Assembly (NCBI GenBank): GCA_030631455.1 | Contig: DAOVLC010000080.1 | Location: 1-6,884, forward strand | Direction: 5' to 3' | Length of the DNA stretch: 6,884 bases | Origin: Candidatus Zixiibacteriota bacterium | GTDB taxonomy: Bacteria; Zixibacteria; MSB-5A5; JAABVY01; JAHJOQ01 | In this document: piece by piece, positions 1 to 5,826 of the stretch | How the letters are laid out: each line of letters starts with the position of its first letter | Numbering within the stretch: position 1 is the stretch's first letter | The notes under the pieces: generated by a model | The model's input: the letters and a program-made list of their open reading frames with translations, nothing else | The model's database searches: none | Told to the model about the DNA's origin: nothing | Made by a program: the position numbers and the translations under genes

Positions 1-581
1 GGTTCAATCCCTCGAGGGTGCCGGTCTACTTCGAGTACTTCATCGACTCCGGCGAGCAGATCGACAAGCTGTGGAACGAATACGGCGGCAAGGACTTCTT
101 CGACTTCGACTGGTCTCGCTTCAAAGCGCTGGCGGACTGGTATCCGTGCCCTACGCACACCCAAGACAATCCTGAATACGATATGCACACGTTTTACTGG
201 CGCGCAGTCATGCACTGCAACTCGATGACACAGCAGAATCCTTATCTCGACGAATGTTCGCAGGAGGATCCGAACGTCTACGCTATACAAATGCATGTGG
301 ATACTGCCAGGGAGAAGGGGATCGCTGACGGCGACAAGGTCTGGCTCGAGAATCCGGAGGGACATCGTGTAAAGGGCTGGGTCTCCCTCAGCGAGGGGAT
401 CGAACCGCACCATCTCGCCATAGCCGCCGTCGCGGGTCATTGGGGTAAGTACATGCCTGTTGCCAGGAACAAGGGAACATTCTTTAACGACTTGGTGGAG
501 ATGGACCTGGATCACACCGATCCGCTTACTTTTAACCAGGACATCTGCGCCAGAGTGAAGATCTACAAAGCAGATGAATAG
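1..581 (+). CDS. Molybdopterin oxidoreductase catalytic subunit, C-terminal part (5' partial)
   Basis: This is the C-terminal end of a DMSO-reductase-family (bis-MGD) catalytic subunit. The frame is open to the window edge (first full codon at base 3), so the GTG at base 18 is an internal Val, not a start. About 192 residues are visible of a protein that in this family is usually 700-1000 residues. What is seen fits the molybdopterin-dinucleotide-binding C-terminal domain: the stretch HTFYWRAVMHCNS followed by NPYLDE, then GIADGDKVWLEN (the turn in which cofactor-domain proteins carry G-x-x-x-G-D-x-V), and later a GHWGKY segment. The N-terminal Fe-S motif, the Mo ligand and any Tat signal lie outside the window, so substrate and cell side cannot be read. 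It is followed directly by the Fe-S and NrfD subunits, as in polysulfide/thiosulfate reductases, phenylacetyl-CoA:acceptor oxidoreductase and some formate dehydrogenases. Family assignment is firm; substrate is unknown. Confidence 0.88.
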   Translation, partial: FNPSRVPVYFEYFIDSGEQIDKLWNEYGGKDFFDFDWSRFKALADWYPCPTHTQDNPEYDMHTFYWRAVMHCNSMTQQNPYLDECSQEDPNVYAIQMHVDTAREKGIADGDKVWLENPEGHRVKGWVSLSEGIEPHHLAIAAVAGHWGKYMPVARNKGTFFNDLVEMDLDHTDPLTFNQDICARVKIYKADE

Positions 582-620
582 TCGAACAATGAGTCAGGAT
601 GTCGTGGAACCGTCACGACC

Positions 621-624
621 GGAG
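621..624 (+). promoter_or_regulatory. Ribosome-binding site deciding the Fe-S subunit start
   Basis: GGAG lies six bases before the ATG at 631. Neither in-frame upstream ATG (574, 589) has a comparable purine-rich site, so this favours 631 as the start of the iron-sulfur subunit. Confidence 0.5.
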
Positions 625-630
625 CCAAAT

Positions 631-1257
631 ATGCCACAATACGGAATGGTCATCGATCTCAAGAGATGCTACGGGTGTTACGCGTGCAGCATGGCCTGCA
701 AGACCACGAACCATACGCCGCCGGGAGTTTTTTGGGCACGTGTGCTCATGAGTGAGGTAGGCACTTATCCTAACGTCGTCCGGCAGTCCCTCCCGGTGCT
801 CTGCATGCACTGCGAGGAACCATCGTGTCTGGAAGTGTGTCCTACCGGAGCCACACAGAAGCGGGACGACGGGATCGTGATAGTGGACAAAGACAAGTGT
901 ATGGGATGCAAGTACTGCATCATGGCGTGTCCTTATGGCGCGCGGTACAGCGTAGATAAGTGGGAGAGCTATTTCCCTGACGGGCTCCCGCTTTCGCCTC
1001 TGGAAGAGTTCCAGAAGAAGGCGTGGGAGGAGAAATCGGGTGTCGGCGTGGCGACGAAGTGCGATTTCTGTCTGGACAGGGTCAGCGAGGGCAAACTGCC
1101 GGTGTGCGTCGAGGCATGCCCGGCTAAGGCACGTATATTCGGACCTATCGACGACCCGAACAGCGAAGTATCTATCCTGATCAAGAAGGAGCGTGGGCAA
1201 GTTCTGAATCCGGAGTTCGGGAACAAGCCCAAGGTGTACTACCTCTTTCCGAGGTGA
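631..1257 (+). CDS. 4Fe-4S ferredoxin-type electron-transfer subunit of the molybdoenzyme (PsrB/DmsB/NrfC-like)
   Basis: This subunit carries electrons between the molybdenum site and the membrane anchor. Sixteen Cys form four complete sets for [4Fe-4S] clusters. Numbered from the ATG at 574 they are C32-x2-C35-x2-C38-x3-C42, C77-x2-C80-x4-C85-x3-C89-P, C109-x2-C112-x2-C115-x3-C119-P and C163-x2-C166-x11-C178-x3-C182-P. No set has the Trp substitution seen in NarH, so no 3Fe-4S cluster is predicted. There is no signal peptide; in this family the subunit is either cytoplasmic or co-exported with a Tat-bearing catalytic subunit. The chosen start at 631 gives 208 aa beginning PQYGMVIDLKRC after Met, the normal beginning for the family, and has a good GGAG. 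The alternative ATG at 574 gives 227 aa and overlaps the catalytic stop by 8 bp (ATGAATAG); it has a weak ribosome site. Family certain, start uncertain. Confidence 0.93.
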   Translation: MPQYGMVIDLKRCYGCYACSMACKTTNHTPPGVFWARVLMSEVGTYPNVVRQSLPVLCMHCEEPSCLEVCPTGATQKRDDGIVIVDKDKCMGCKYCIMACPYGARYSVDKWESYFPDGLPLSPLEEFQKKAWEEKSGVGVATKCDFCLDRVSEGKLPVCVEACPAKARIFGPIDDPNSEVSILIKKERGQVLNPEFGNKPKVYYLFPR

Positions 1258-1314
1258 TGGTACCGGAGAATCGGACAGGCCGCAAACAGCGGGCAGTCAT
1301 TTGGGAGAAGTGTT

Positions 1315-2289
1315 ATGGATCCGAAAGTTAATGGTCAGTTACAACATGACTGGGGTTGGCTCATCGCCGTTTACTTATTTCTCGGAGGTGTCGCCGGCGG
1401 AGCTTACACGATCGCCGCTGTCAACAGCTTCCTTGGGGCAGGCCTCGAACTGTCAACGACCGTTGGGTTATGGATCGCTTTCCCGGCTATCCTGATTGGG
1501 ACCCTCTTCCTCATTGCTGACCTGGGCTCCCCGAGTCATGCCGTTCTCTCTGGAATGAAACCGGGGAGCTCCTGGATCGCCCGCGGTACCTGGATCATAT
1601 CCATTTTCATGATCTTATCGTTCCTGCACTTGGTCCTGCATCAGTTCACGAGTGTCGGTGACGCGGCCGGTGGTAAAACCACCATTGACGTCATCGCCGT
1701 CGCAGGAATCGTGTTCGCCATCGGGACGATGGCATACACCGGTATCCTGCTCAGCGCGTCCAAAGGGATACCATTCTGGCGCTCGGGTGTGGTGCCGGTG
1801 GTATTCGTTGTTTCTGCGACGGTTACTGGTCATTTCGCGATCATGCTCGGTATGACGTTGTTCGGTACGGTCGCTTCCACACTGGAGCCTCTGCGAACAA
1901 TGGCGCTGGAGGCTGCCGGCCTGGTAGTTCTGGAGGTGCTTGTAATCATGTTCTTCCTGCAGGCGGCCTTCCGACAGCCCGATTCCAGAGAATCGGCGAT
2001 GCGCATTCTGCGCAAGTACATGTTCATCATCGGGTACTTCATCCTTGGACTTGCCGCGCCTCTAATTCTGATGATAATCGTATATCGCTCCGCAGCCGGA
2101 GCCGAAACAGGCATTGCTGCCGTTGTTGCGATTGGTGCAGTATTAGGGCTTGCGGGCGGACTGATCCTGAGACAGGCGGTTCTGATTTGCGGTGCTCTGC
2201 CGACGCTAAACATAGCCGGTTTCGAGTTCCGTCGGATCCACCGACCCAAGGAGCCGAAGGCGGACATCGGCTTGCTTCCGCCCAAGTAA
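1315..2289 (+). CDS. NrfD/PsrC-family membrane anchor subunit
   Basis: This integral membrane protein anchors the complex and most likely exchanges electrons with the quinone pool. It is 324 aa, and about eight hydrophobic helices can be drawn: roughly residues 13-38, 50-71, 88-110, 124-146, 156-182, 193-217, 235-258 and 266-288. Family hallmarks are LGGVAGGAY in helix 1, LIADLGSP at the end of helix 2, SWIARGTW before helix 3 and YTGILL...IPFW between helices 4 and 5. There is no haem-binding pattern, so it belongs with NrfD/PsrC/DmsC-type anchors rather than the cytochrome b type of FdnI. The charged C-terminal tail (FRRIHRPKEPK) should face the cytoplasm by the positive-inside rule. The ATG has GGGAG at 1303-1307, seven bases upstream, and lies 57 bp after the Fe-S gene, so it is co-transcribed. 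It is the third subunit of the complex; direction of electron flow is not readable. Confidence 0.93.
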   Translation: MDPKVNGQLQHDWGWLIAVYLFLGGVAGGAYTIAAVNSFLGAGLELSTTVGLWIAFPAILIGTLFLIADLGSPSHAVLSGMKPGSSWIARGTWIISIFMILSFLHLVLHQFTSVGDAAGGKTTIDVIAVAGIVFAIGTMAYTGILLSASKGIPFWRSGVVPVVFVVSATVTGHFAIMLGMTLFGTVASTLEPLRTMALEAAGLVVLEVLVIMFFLQAAFRQPDSRESAMRILRKYMFIIGYFILGLAAPLILMIIVYRSAAGAETGIAAVVAIGAVLGLAGGLILRQAVLICGALPTLNIAGFEFRRIHRPKEPKADIGLLPPK

Positions 2290-2337
2290 TGCCGGTCATT
2301 TGCGAAGACATCTCTACATTCGAAAGTCAGTACATCG

Positions 2338-3189
2338 ATGGGGTCGAGTGAGTTGACCGAGGACAGACCAGACAAGTATCCCGAAGCCGTGAGGTACGTG
2401 CTGGCGGAACGCATCTCGACGGGGGATGCCGCGGATCAGCCTGAGGAGGAGAAAATCTGTGTTATCGAGGAAGTCCCTGTAACAATCGACGTGGAGGGCG
2501 TGGAAACTTATACATTTCTATGCACTCCCACCGACAGACGAGCCTTGGCGGTTGGTTTCCTTATTACTGAGGGCATCGTCGAGCGCATGGCCGATATCGA
2601 AGTTCTCAAAGAATGCGACGATGATCCCAATACCATTCGCGTCCGGTTAACTGACAGGATTCCGAGGATCGAGGATGCTGGCCGCAATCTGATGATCGTT
2701 TCTTCCTGCGGTGCGTGCGGGAGTGAGAATCTCAAGGAGCGAATTGATGCGCTGCCGAGCGTCGACGATACGTTGAAAATCAAGGCCAGGCTGCTGCGTT
2801 CCGTCCACGACGACCTGCGCAAGCGGCAGAGTCTGTTCGAAGCAAGTGGCGGGACACATGCGGCGGCCGTTTATGATGAGAACGGAGAGATTCTTACCTA
2901 CGCCGAGGATACTGGCCGCCACAATGCACTCGACAAGGCAATCGGAAAGTGCCTGCTGGACGACATCCGGACCTCAGGTCGGGGGGCGGCGCTCACCAGC
3001 CGACTCAGTCTGGAGATGGTTGGCAAGTGCGCTCGCGCGGGGATCGAATTGATCACAGCAGTATCAGCTCCGACATCAATGGCAATTGACGTGGCGAGCA
3101 AATGCAACATCACGCTTTGTGCTTTTGTGCGCGAGACGCGTGCGACCGTGTTCACACATTCCGGCCGCGTTATCTCTACAGGTGAGTAA
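2338..3189 (+). CDS. fdhD: Formate dehydrogenase accessory sulfurtransferase FdhD
   Basis: FdhD takes sulfur from a cysteine desulfurase (IscS in E. coli) and passes it to the bis-MGD cofactor, which activates formate dehydrogenase in the cytoplasm. The 283-aa length is normal (E. coli about 277). Family motifs appear in order: SSCGACG with the sulfur-carrying pair C124/C127, FEASGGTHAAAVYD (168-180), EDTGRHNALDKAIG (190-203), TSRLSLEMVGKCARAGI (220-236), SAPTSMAIDVA (243-253) and VRETRATVFTHSGRV (264-278). No essential residue looks missing. It starts 48 bp after the anchor gene in the same direction and probably belongs to that operon. The ATG at 2338 has only a weak purine run (GAAAG near 2321), so the exact start is less sure. 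Its position ties it to the molybdoenzyme upstream, suggesting that enzyme needs cofactor sulfuration. Confidence 0.95.
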   Translation: MGSSELTEDRPDKYPEAVRYVLAERISTGDAADQPEEEKICVIEEVPVTIDVEGVETYTFLCTPTDRRALAVGFLITEGIVERMADIEVLKECDDDPNTIRVRLTDRIPRIEDAGRNLMIVSSCGACGSENLKERIDALPSVDDTLKIKARLLRSVHDDLRKRQSLFEASGGTHAAAVYDENGEILTYAEDTGRHNALDKAIGKCLLDDIRTSGRGAALTSRLSLEMVGKCARAGIELITAVSAPTSMAIDVASKCNITLCAFVRETRATVFTHSGRVISTGE

Positions 3190-3213
3190 TCCGACCACTC
3201 TCTTTAGTCAGCC

Positions 3214-4425
3214 TTATGTGACTGCACCCTTAGCTTTCAACTCCTCAATTTGATCGGATGAGTAATCCAGCACTCCGGCCAGCACTTCGGCCGTGTGCTC
3301 GCCAAGGAGGGGTGGGTGAAGGCGAATAGTCCCCGGCGTTTCGGAAGCCTTAATCGGTATTCCGGTGAGACGGAGCGTACCGATTGTGGGATGTGGCACT
3401 TCGGCGATCATGCCCCTGTGCCGCACCTGCGGATCGCCAAATAGATGCTGCATATTGTTGACCGGACCGCACGGAATCGCTGCCCCAACCAGCAGTTCCA
3501 TCCACTCATCACATGTCTTCTGAGCAAACAATGCGGCGACGAGCGGCAGAAGCGTTTCGCGATTCTCGACACGCTTAGGATTGGACTCGAACCGTGGGTC
3601 ATTCAGCCAGTCCTCCTTGCCGACCAGCTTGCAGAAATTGACCCATAGTTTCTGATTCGCCACCGCGATGGCAATCGGACGGTCCATGGTGTTAAATACC
3701 TGGTAAGGAACAATCGACTCGTGCGCAGTACCCCAGCGCTGGGCCTCCTTGCCTGCAACCAGATAGTTACTGGCGATGTTGGCCAGACCGGAGACCTGGA
3801 CGTCGAGAAGACTGATGTCGAGGAATTGCCCCCGTCCGGAGCGTTCCCGCCATAACAGGGCGGATGTGATCGCACTGGACGCGTAGACGCCCGTGAGCAC
3901 ATCGGTGATCGCCACACCGACTTTGCATGGGTTCCCGTCCCGTTCGCCGGTAATCCACATGAGACCGCCAACAGCGGAGAGCACCATGTCGTAGCCGGGC
4001 CGATCCCGGTAGGGGCCGTCCTGACCGTATGCCGTGATGGAGGCATAGACCAGGCGCGGGTTGAGTTCGTGGAGCGTTTCGTAGTCCAGACCGAAGCGCT
4101 TCGTCAAACCGGGTGTGAAATTCTCGACCAGGACATCGGAGACTTTAGCCAGCTCGCGTACGAGTTCCAGGCCTGCGGGTTGTTTGAGGTCGATGACGAC
4201 CGATTTCTTGTTCCGGTTGCAGCAAAGATAGTAGGCGCTTTCACCGCCGGAGAAAGGCGGTCCCCAGGTGCGGGTATCATCGCCAGTGTCGGGCCGCTCC
4301 ACCTTAATCACCTCGGCACCCTGATCCCCGAGAATCATGGTGCAATATGGACCTGCAAGAATCCGAGACAGGTCGAGAACCCGGTACCCTGTCAACGAAA
4401 GCTCGTTTGCGGAAGTATCATTCAT
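3214..4425 (-). CDS. Class III (CaiB/BaiF, Frc-type) acyl-CoA transferase, SUGCT-like
   Basis: This enzyme moves CoA between carboxylic acids through a mixed anhydride on an active-site Asp. From the ATG at 4425 it has 403 aa, normal for the family. Seen in order: LDLSRILAGPYCTMILGDQG and EVIKVERP near the N-terminus, WGPPF, NRNKKSVVIDL, the VENF segment, GYDMVLSAVGGLM, VAITDVLTG with D175 at the catalytic position of formyl-CoA transferase (Asp169), the WGTAHESIVPYQVF block (231-244) and GPVNNM (320-325). From memory the last two blocks and WGPPF are close to human SUGCT (succinyl-CoA:glutarate CoA-transferase), so a dicarboxylate substrate is a reasonable guess. Substrate in this family cannot be fixed by eye. 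A TTG 11 codons upstream (4458) is in frame but lacks a ribosome site. The gene faces opposite to both neighbours, with 24 bp between its stop and that of fdhD. Confidence 0.9.
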   Translation of the reverse strand: MNDTSANELSLTGYRVLDLSRILAGPYCTMILGDQGAEVIKVERPDTGDDTRTWGPPFSGGESAYYLCCNRNKKSVVIDLKQPAGLELVRELAKVSDVLVENFTPGLTKRFGLDYETLHELNPRLVYASITAYGQDGPYRDRPGYDMVLSAVGGLMWITGERDGNPCKVGVAITDVLTGVYASSAITSALLWRERSGRGQFLDISLLDVQVSGLANIASNYLVAGKEAQRWGTAHESIVPYQVFNTMDRPIAIAVANQKLWVNFCKLVGKEDWLNDPRFESNPKRVENRETLLPLVAALFAQKTCDEWMELLVGAAIPCGPVNNMQHLFGDPQVRHRGMIAEVPHPTIGTLRLTGIPIKASETPGTIRLHPPLLGEHTAEVLAGVLDYSSDQIEELKAKGAVT

Positions 4426-4475
4426 CTCATAGTCTCGATCTAACTTGAACGTTTCCAATAAGTCGTCAGCGGACT

Positions 4476-4504
4476 AAAATAGTCGGACGGATACCAAGTT
4501 CCAA
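4476..4504 (-). promoter_or_regulatory. Possible weak promoter for the CoA-transferase gene
   Basis: Read on the minus strand, TTGGAA (4504-4499) and TATTTT (4481-4476) are 17 bp apart; each matches four of six consensus bases. A start near 4469 would give a leader of about 44 nt to the ATG at 4425. The match is modest and could be chance. Confidence 0.25.
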
Positions 4505-4597
4505 AGCTTTTCTTGCCGTGCGTAGCGAGCGATCAGGCAGTTTTCATAGATATCTGGCCGGTTTGGAGAGTATTTGTCGAGCGAGAGCACCATTCGC

Positions 4598-4626
4598 TTG
4601 ACCAGCCGAGGGGTTTTGTGTAAAAT
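4598..4626 (+). promoter_or_regulatory. Sigma70-type promoter for mobA-mobB-moaA
   Basis: TTGACC (4598-4603, five of six matches to the -35 consensus) is followed after exactly 17 bp by TAAAAT (4621-4626, five of six to the -10 consensus). Transcription would begin near 4633, about 134 nt before the mobA ATG. It sits in noncoding DNA and points to the Moco operon, which has no other upstream gene in that direction. Confidence 0.6.
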
Positions 4627-4766
4627 GTAGCCTGTGGTCTGACGTTGGGCCAAAGAATATGGTGACTCAAGGTGTGTTCTTTTCGGGCATGGCATGGAAA
4701 GCGAATATTAGGTTTTGCTGACCGCAGCATCACCTCTCTTCCGCCGCACACCGGCAGTAGTTTCTT

Positions 4767-5333
4767 ATGATTAGAAGTGACTTCATCGCATATGTACTCG
4801 CTGGCGGCAGCAGTCACAGAATGAGAGTCGACAAGCTGTTCCTGCAGATAGGCGGCCAATCATTGCTGGAGCGCGCAATAGCCACCTGTGAGCCGTGCTT
4901 CAGGCAGGTTAGGCTGGTTGCAGGGCAATCGGACAGATTCTCGTCGCTGGACTACACGGTTGTGTTGGACAGCCCCAGGGCAAGTGGTCCTATGGCGGGT
5001 GTCATCGCTGCCCTTGAGGACTGCGAAGCTGACAGCTGCTTTCTGACAGCGGCCGATCTGTTTGATCTGAGTGCCGAAGTGATTGAGTCACTTGTCGATC
5101 AATACCGCGGCCAGCAGTATCTGGGCGTGAAAGAATCGAGTGGCTTGCAGCCGTTGTGTGGAATCTATCACAGATCTTCACTCGGGGCATTCTATCGATG
5201 CGCACAAAATGGCAAGTACCGCATGGCTGATGCGCTGAATGAACTAAAGTCTGACGGAGTGGCCTTGCCTTCAGGTCAGTGGCGCAACATAAACAGCCCG
5301 GAAGACCTTGCAGTCGGGGGTCTCAATGGTTGA
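4767..5333 (+). CDS. mobA: Molybdenum cofactor guanylyltransferase (MobA)
   Basis: MobA joins GMP from GTP to molybdopterin to give the MGD cofactor used by DMSO-reductase-family enzymes, in the cytoplasm. It has 188 aa (E. coli 194). The nucleotide-binding loop is LAGGSSHRMRVDK (11-23) with the conserved Lys at 23. VVLDSP (65-70) carries the Asp after strand 3, and GPMAG (74-78), QPLCGIY (128-134) and NINSPEDL (174-181) are in the expected places. LAGG with GPMAG points to the GTP-using MobA type rather than the CTP-using MocA type. Two positions deviate: the usual RMG is RMR, and the usual D-x-P after strand 4 is ADLFDL (96-101). A TAG lies in frame just before the ATG (4758-4760), so no longer start is possible with a nearby codon. 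The ribosome site is poor. It is the first gene of the Moco operon. Confidence 0.9.
   Translation: MIRSDFIAYVLAGGSSHRMRVDKLFLQIGGQSLLERAIATCEPCFRQVRLVAGQSDRFSSLDYTVVLDSPRASGPMAGVIAALEDCEADSCFLTAADLFDLSAEVIESLVDQYRGQQYLGVKESSGLQPLCGIYHRSSLGAFYRCAQNGKYRMADALNELKSDGVALPSGQWRNINSPEDLAVGGLNG
5316..5320 (+). promoter_or_regulatory. Ribosome-binding site deciding the mobB start
   Basis: A run of five G ends five bases before the ATG at 5326, inside the last codons of mobA. The in-frame TTG at 5308 lies upstream of this site and has none of its own, so 5326 is the better start. Confidence 0.5.
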
Positions 5334-5826
5334 ACTCGCTATAGTGGGAGCCAAGAATTCAGGAAAAACCACGGTGATCGAAGGTCTGGTCAGCTATCTG
5401 GCCAGCAAGGGATATCGTGTGGCCACTATCAAGCACACTTCGCACTCACATCAATTCGACACACAGGGCAAGGATAGCTACCGTCACCGAGAGGCTGGCG
5501 CGGGGATAGCAGTCGCTGTGAGTGGTGAGGAAATCGCGATCTTTGCACAGCCGGATCTGCTGGATACCCGGCAACTTCAGCATATGACCGAGAAGCAAAT
5601 TGATATCTGGATAATCGAGGGTGATCAGCGCGCGGATCGTCCAAAGATATTAGTCACGCGCCACTTGAAGGAACTACCCGACACGCTGCTTGAGAACATC
5701 GTGGCTACAATCGGTCCGGAACGGTTTGGTGATGTGCCTGCACACTTTGAAGCCGGGGATCATGGTGGGTTGGGCTCGTTTGTGAGTAGTGCCATTCTTG
5801 AGAAGAAAGCGGAGATTCAAGAGTGA
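5326..5826 (+). CDS. mobB: Molybdopterin-guanine dinucleotide biosynthesis GTP-binding adaptor MobB
   Basis: MobB is a P-loop GTPase that assists MobA in making or delivering MGD; it is helpful but not always essential. From the ATG at 5326 it has 166 aa, close to the E. coli protein. The Walker A loop is GAKNSGKTT (8-16). It is followed by the family block IKHTSHSHQFDTQGKDSYRH (35-54) and REAGA. IDIWIIEGD (92-100) occupies the place where many homologues read VEGFK. The start codon overlaps the mobA stop by 8 bp and has a G-rich ribosome site within mobA, so translation is probably coupled. A TTG at 5308 would add six residues but breaks the usual family start, where the first strand (VELAIVG) begins at once. 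The stop overlaps the moaA GTG. Confidence 0.92.
   Translation: MVELAIVGAKNSGKTTVIEGLVSYLASKGYRVATIKHTSHSHQFDTQGKDSYRHREAGAGIAVAVSGEEIAIFAQPDLLDTRQLQHMTEKQIDIWIIEGDQRADRPKILVTRHLKELPDTLLENIVATIGPERFGDVPAHFEAGDHGGLGSFVSSAILEKKAEIQE
5811..5814 (+). promoter_or_regulatory. Ribosome-binding site for the moaA GTG start
   Basis: GGAG in the last codons of mobB lies eight bases before the GTG at 5823. It supports this non-ATG start, which overlaps the mobB stop as GTGA. Confidence 0.6.

Larger units (their letters stand above)
4426..4766. other. Divergent intergenic region between the CoA-transferase gene and mobA
   Basis: These 341 bp separate two divergent genes and should hold both promoters. 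Rightward there is a convincing sigma70-like pair (4598-4626), leaving a mobA leader of about 134 nt. Leftward there is a weaker pair (4504-4476). The leader contains two short hairpins: TGCTG/CAGCA at 4716-4729 and GCCG/CGGC at 4743-4755. A 20-codon frame (4659-4721, plus) and a 73-codon frame (4695-4474, minus) are open but have no ribosome site; neither is called a gene. I see no tRNA, repeat array or recognised riboswitch. Confidence 0.7.

Noticed and set aside
18..20. GTG as the true start of the first gene
   Set aside because: The frame is open to the window edge and the protein lacks the N-terminal domains of its family, so it is a partial gene.
613..1200. 195-codon open frame on the minus strand within the Fe-S subunit gene
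   Set aside because: The opposite strand encodes a clear four-cluster ferredoxin protein; this frame shows no family motif and is an antisense shadow.
1830..2414. 194-codon open frame on the minus strand across the end of the anchor gene and the start of fdhD
   Set aside because: Low-complexity Arg/Ser-rich translation antisense to two confident genes; no recognisable domain or start signal.
3206..3223. AGTCA/TGACT inverted repeat with an 8-base loop between fdhD and the CoA-transferase gene, as a bidirectional terminator
   Set aside because: The stem has only five base pairs, is AT-containing, and has no T run on either side; too weak to call.
3603..4046. 147-codon minus-strand frame within the CoA-transferase
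   Set aside because: It lies in another frame of the same strand inside a confident gene, and its translation has no motifs.
4659..4721. 20-codon leader peptide in front of mobA
   Set aside because: The ATG has no convincing ribosome site and the peptide has no run of regulatory codons.
4633..4766. Moco riboswitch in the mobA leader
   Set aside because: The leader is long enough and the operon fits, but I could not trace the expected multi-helix core; only two small hairpins are visible.
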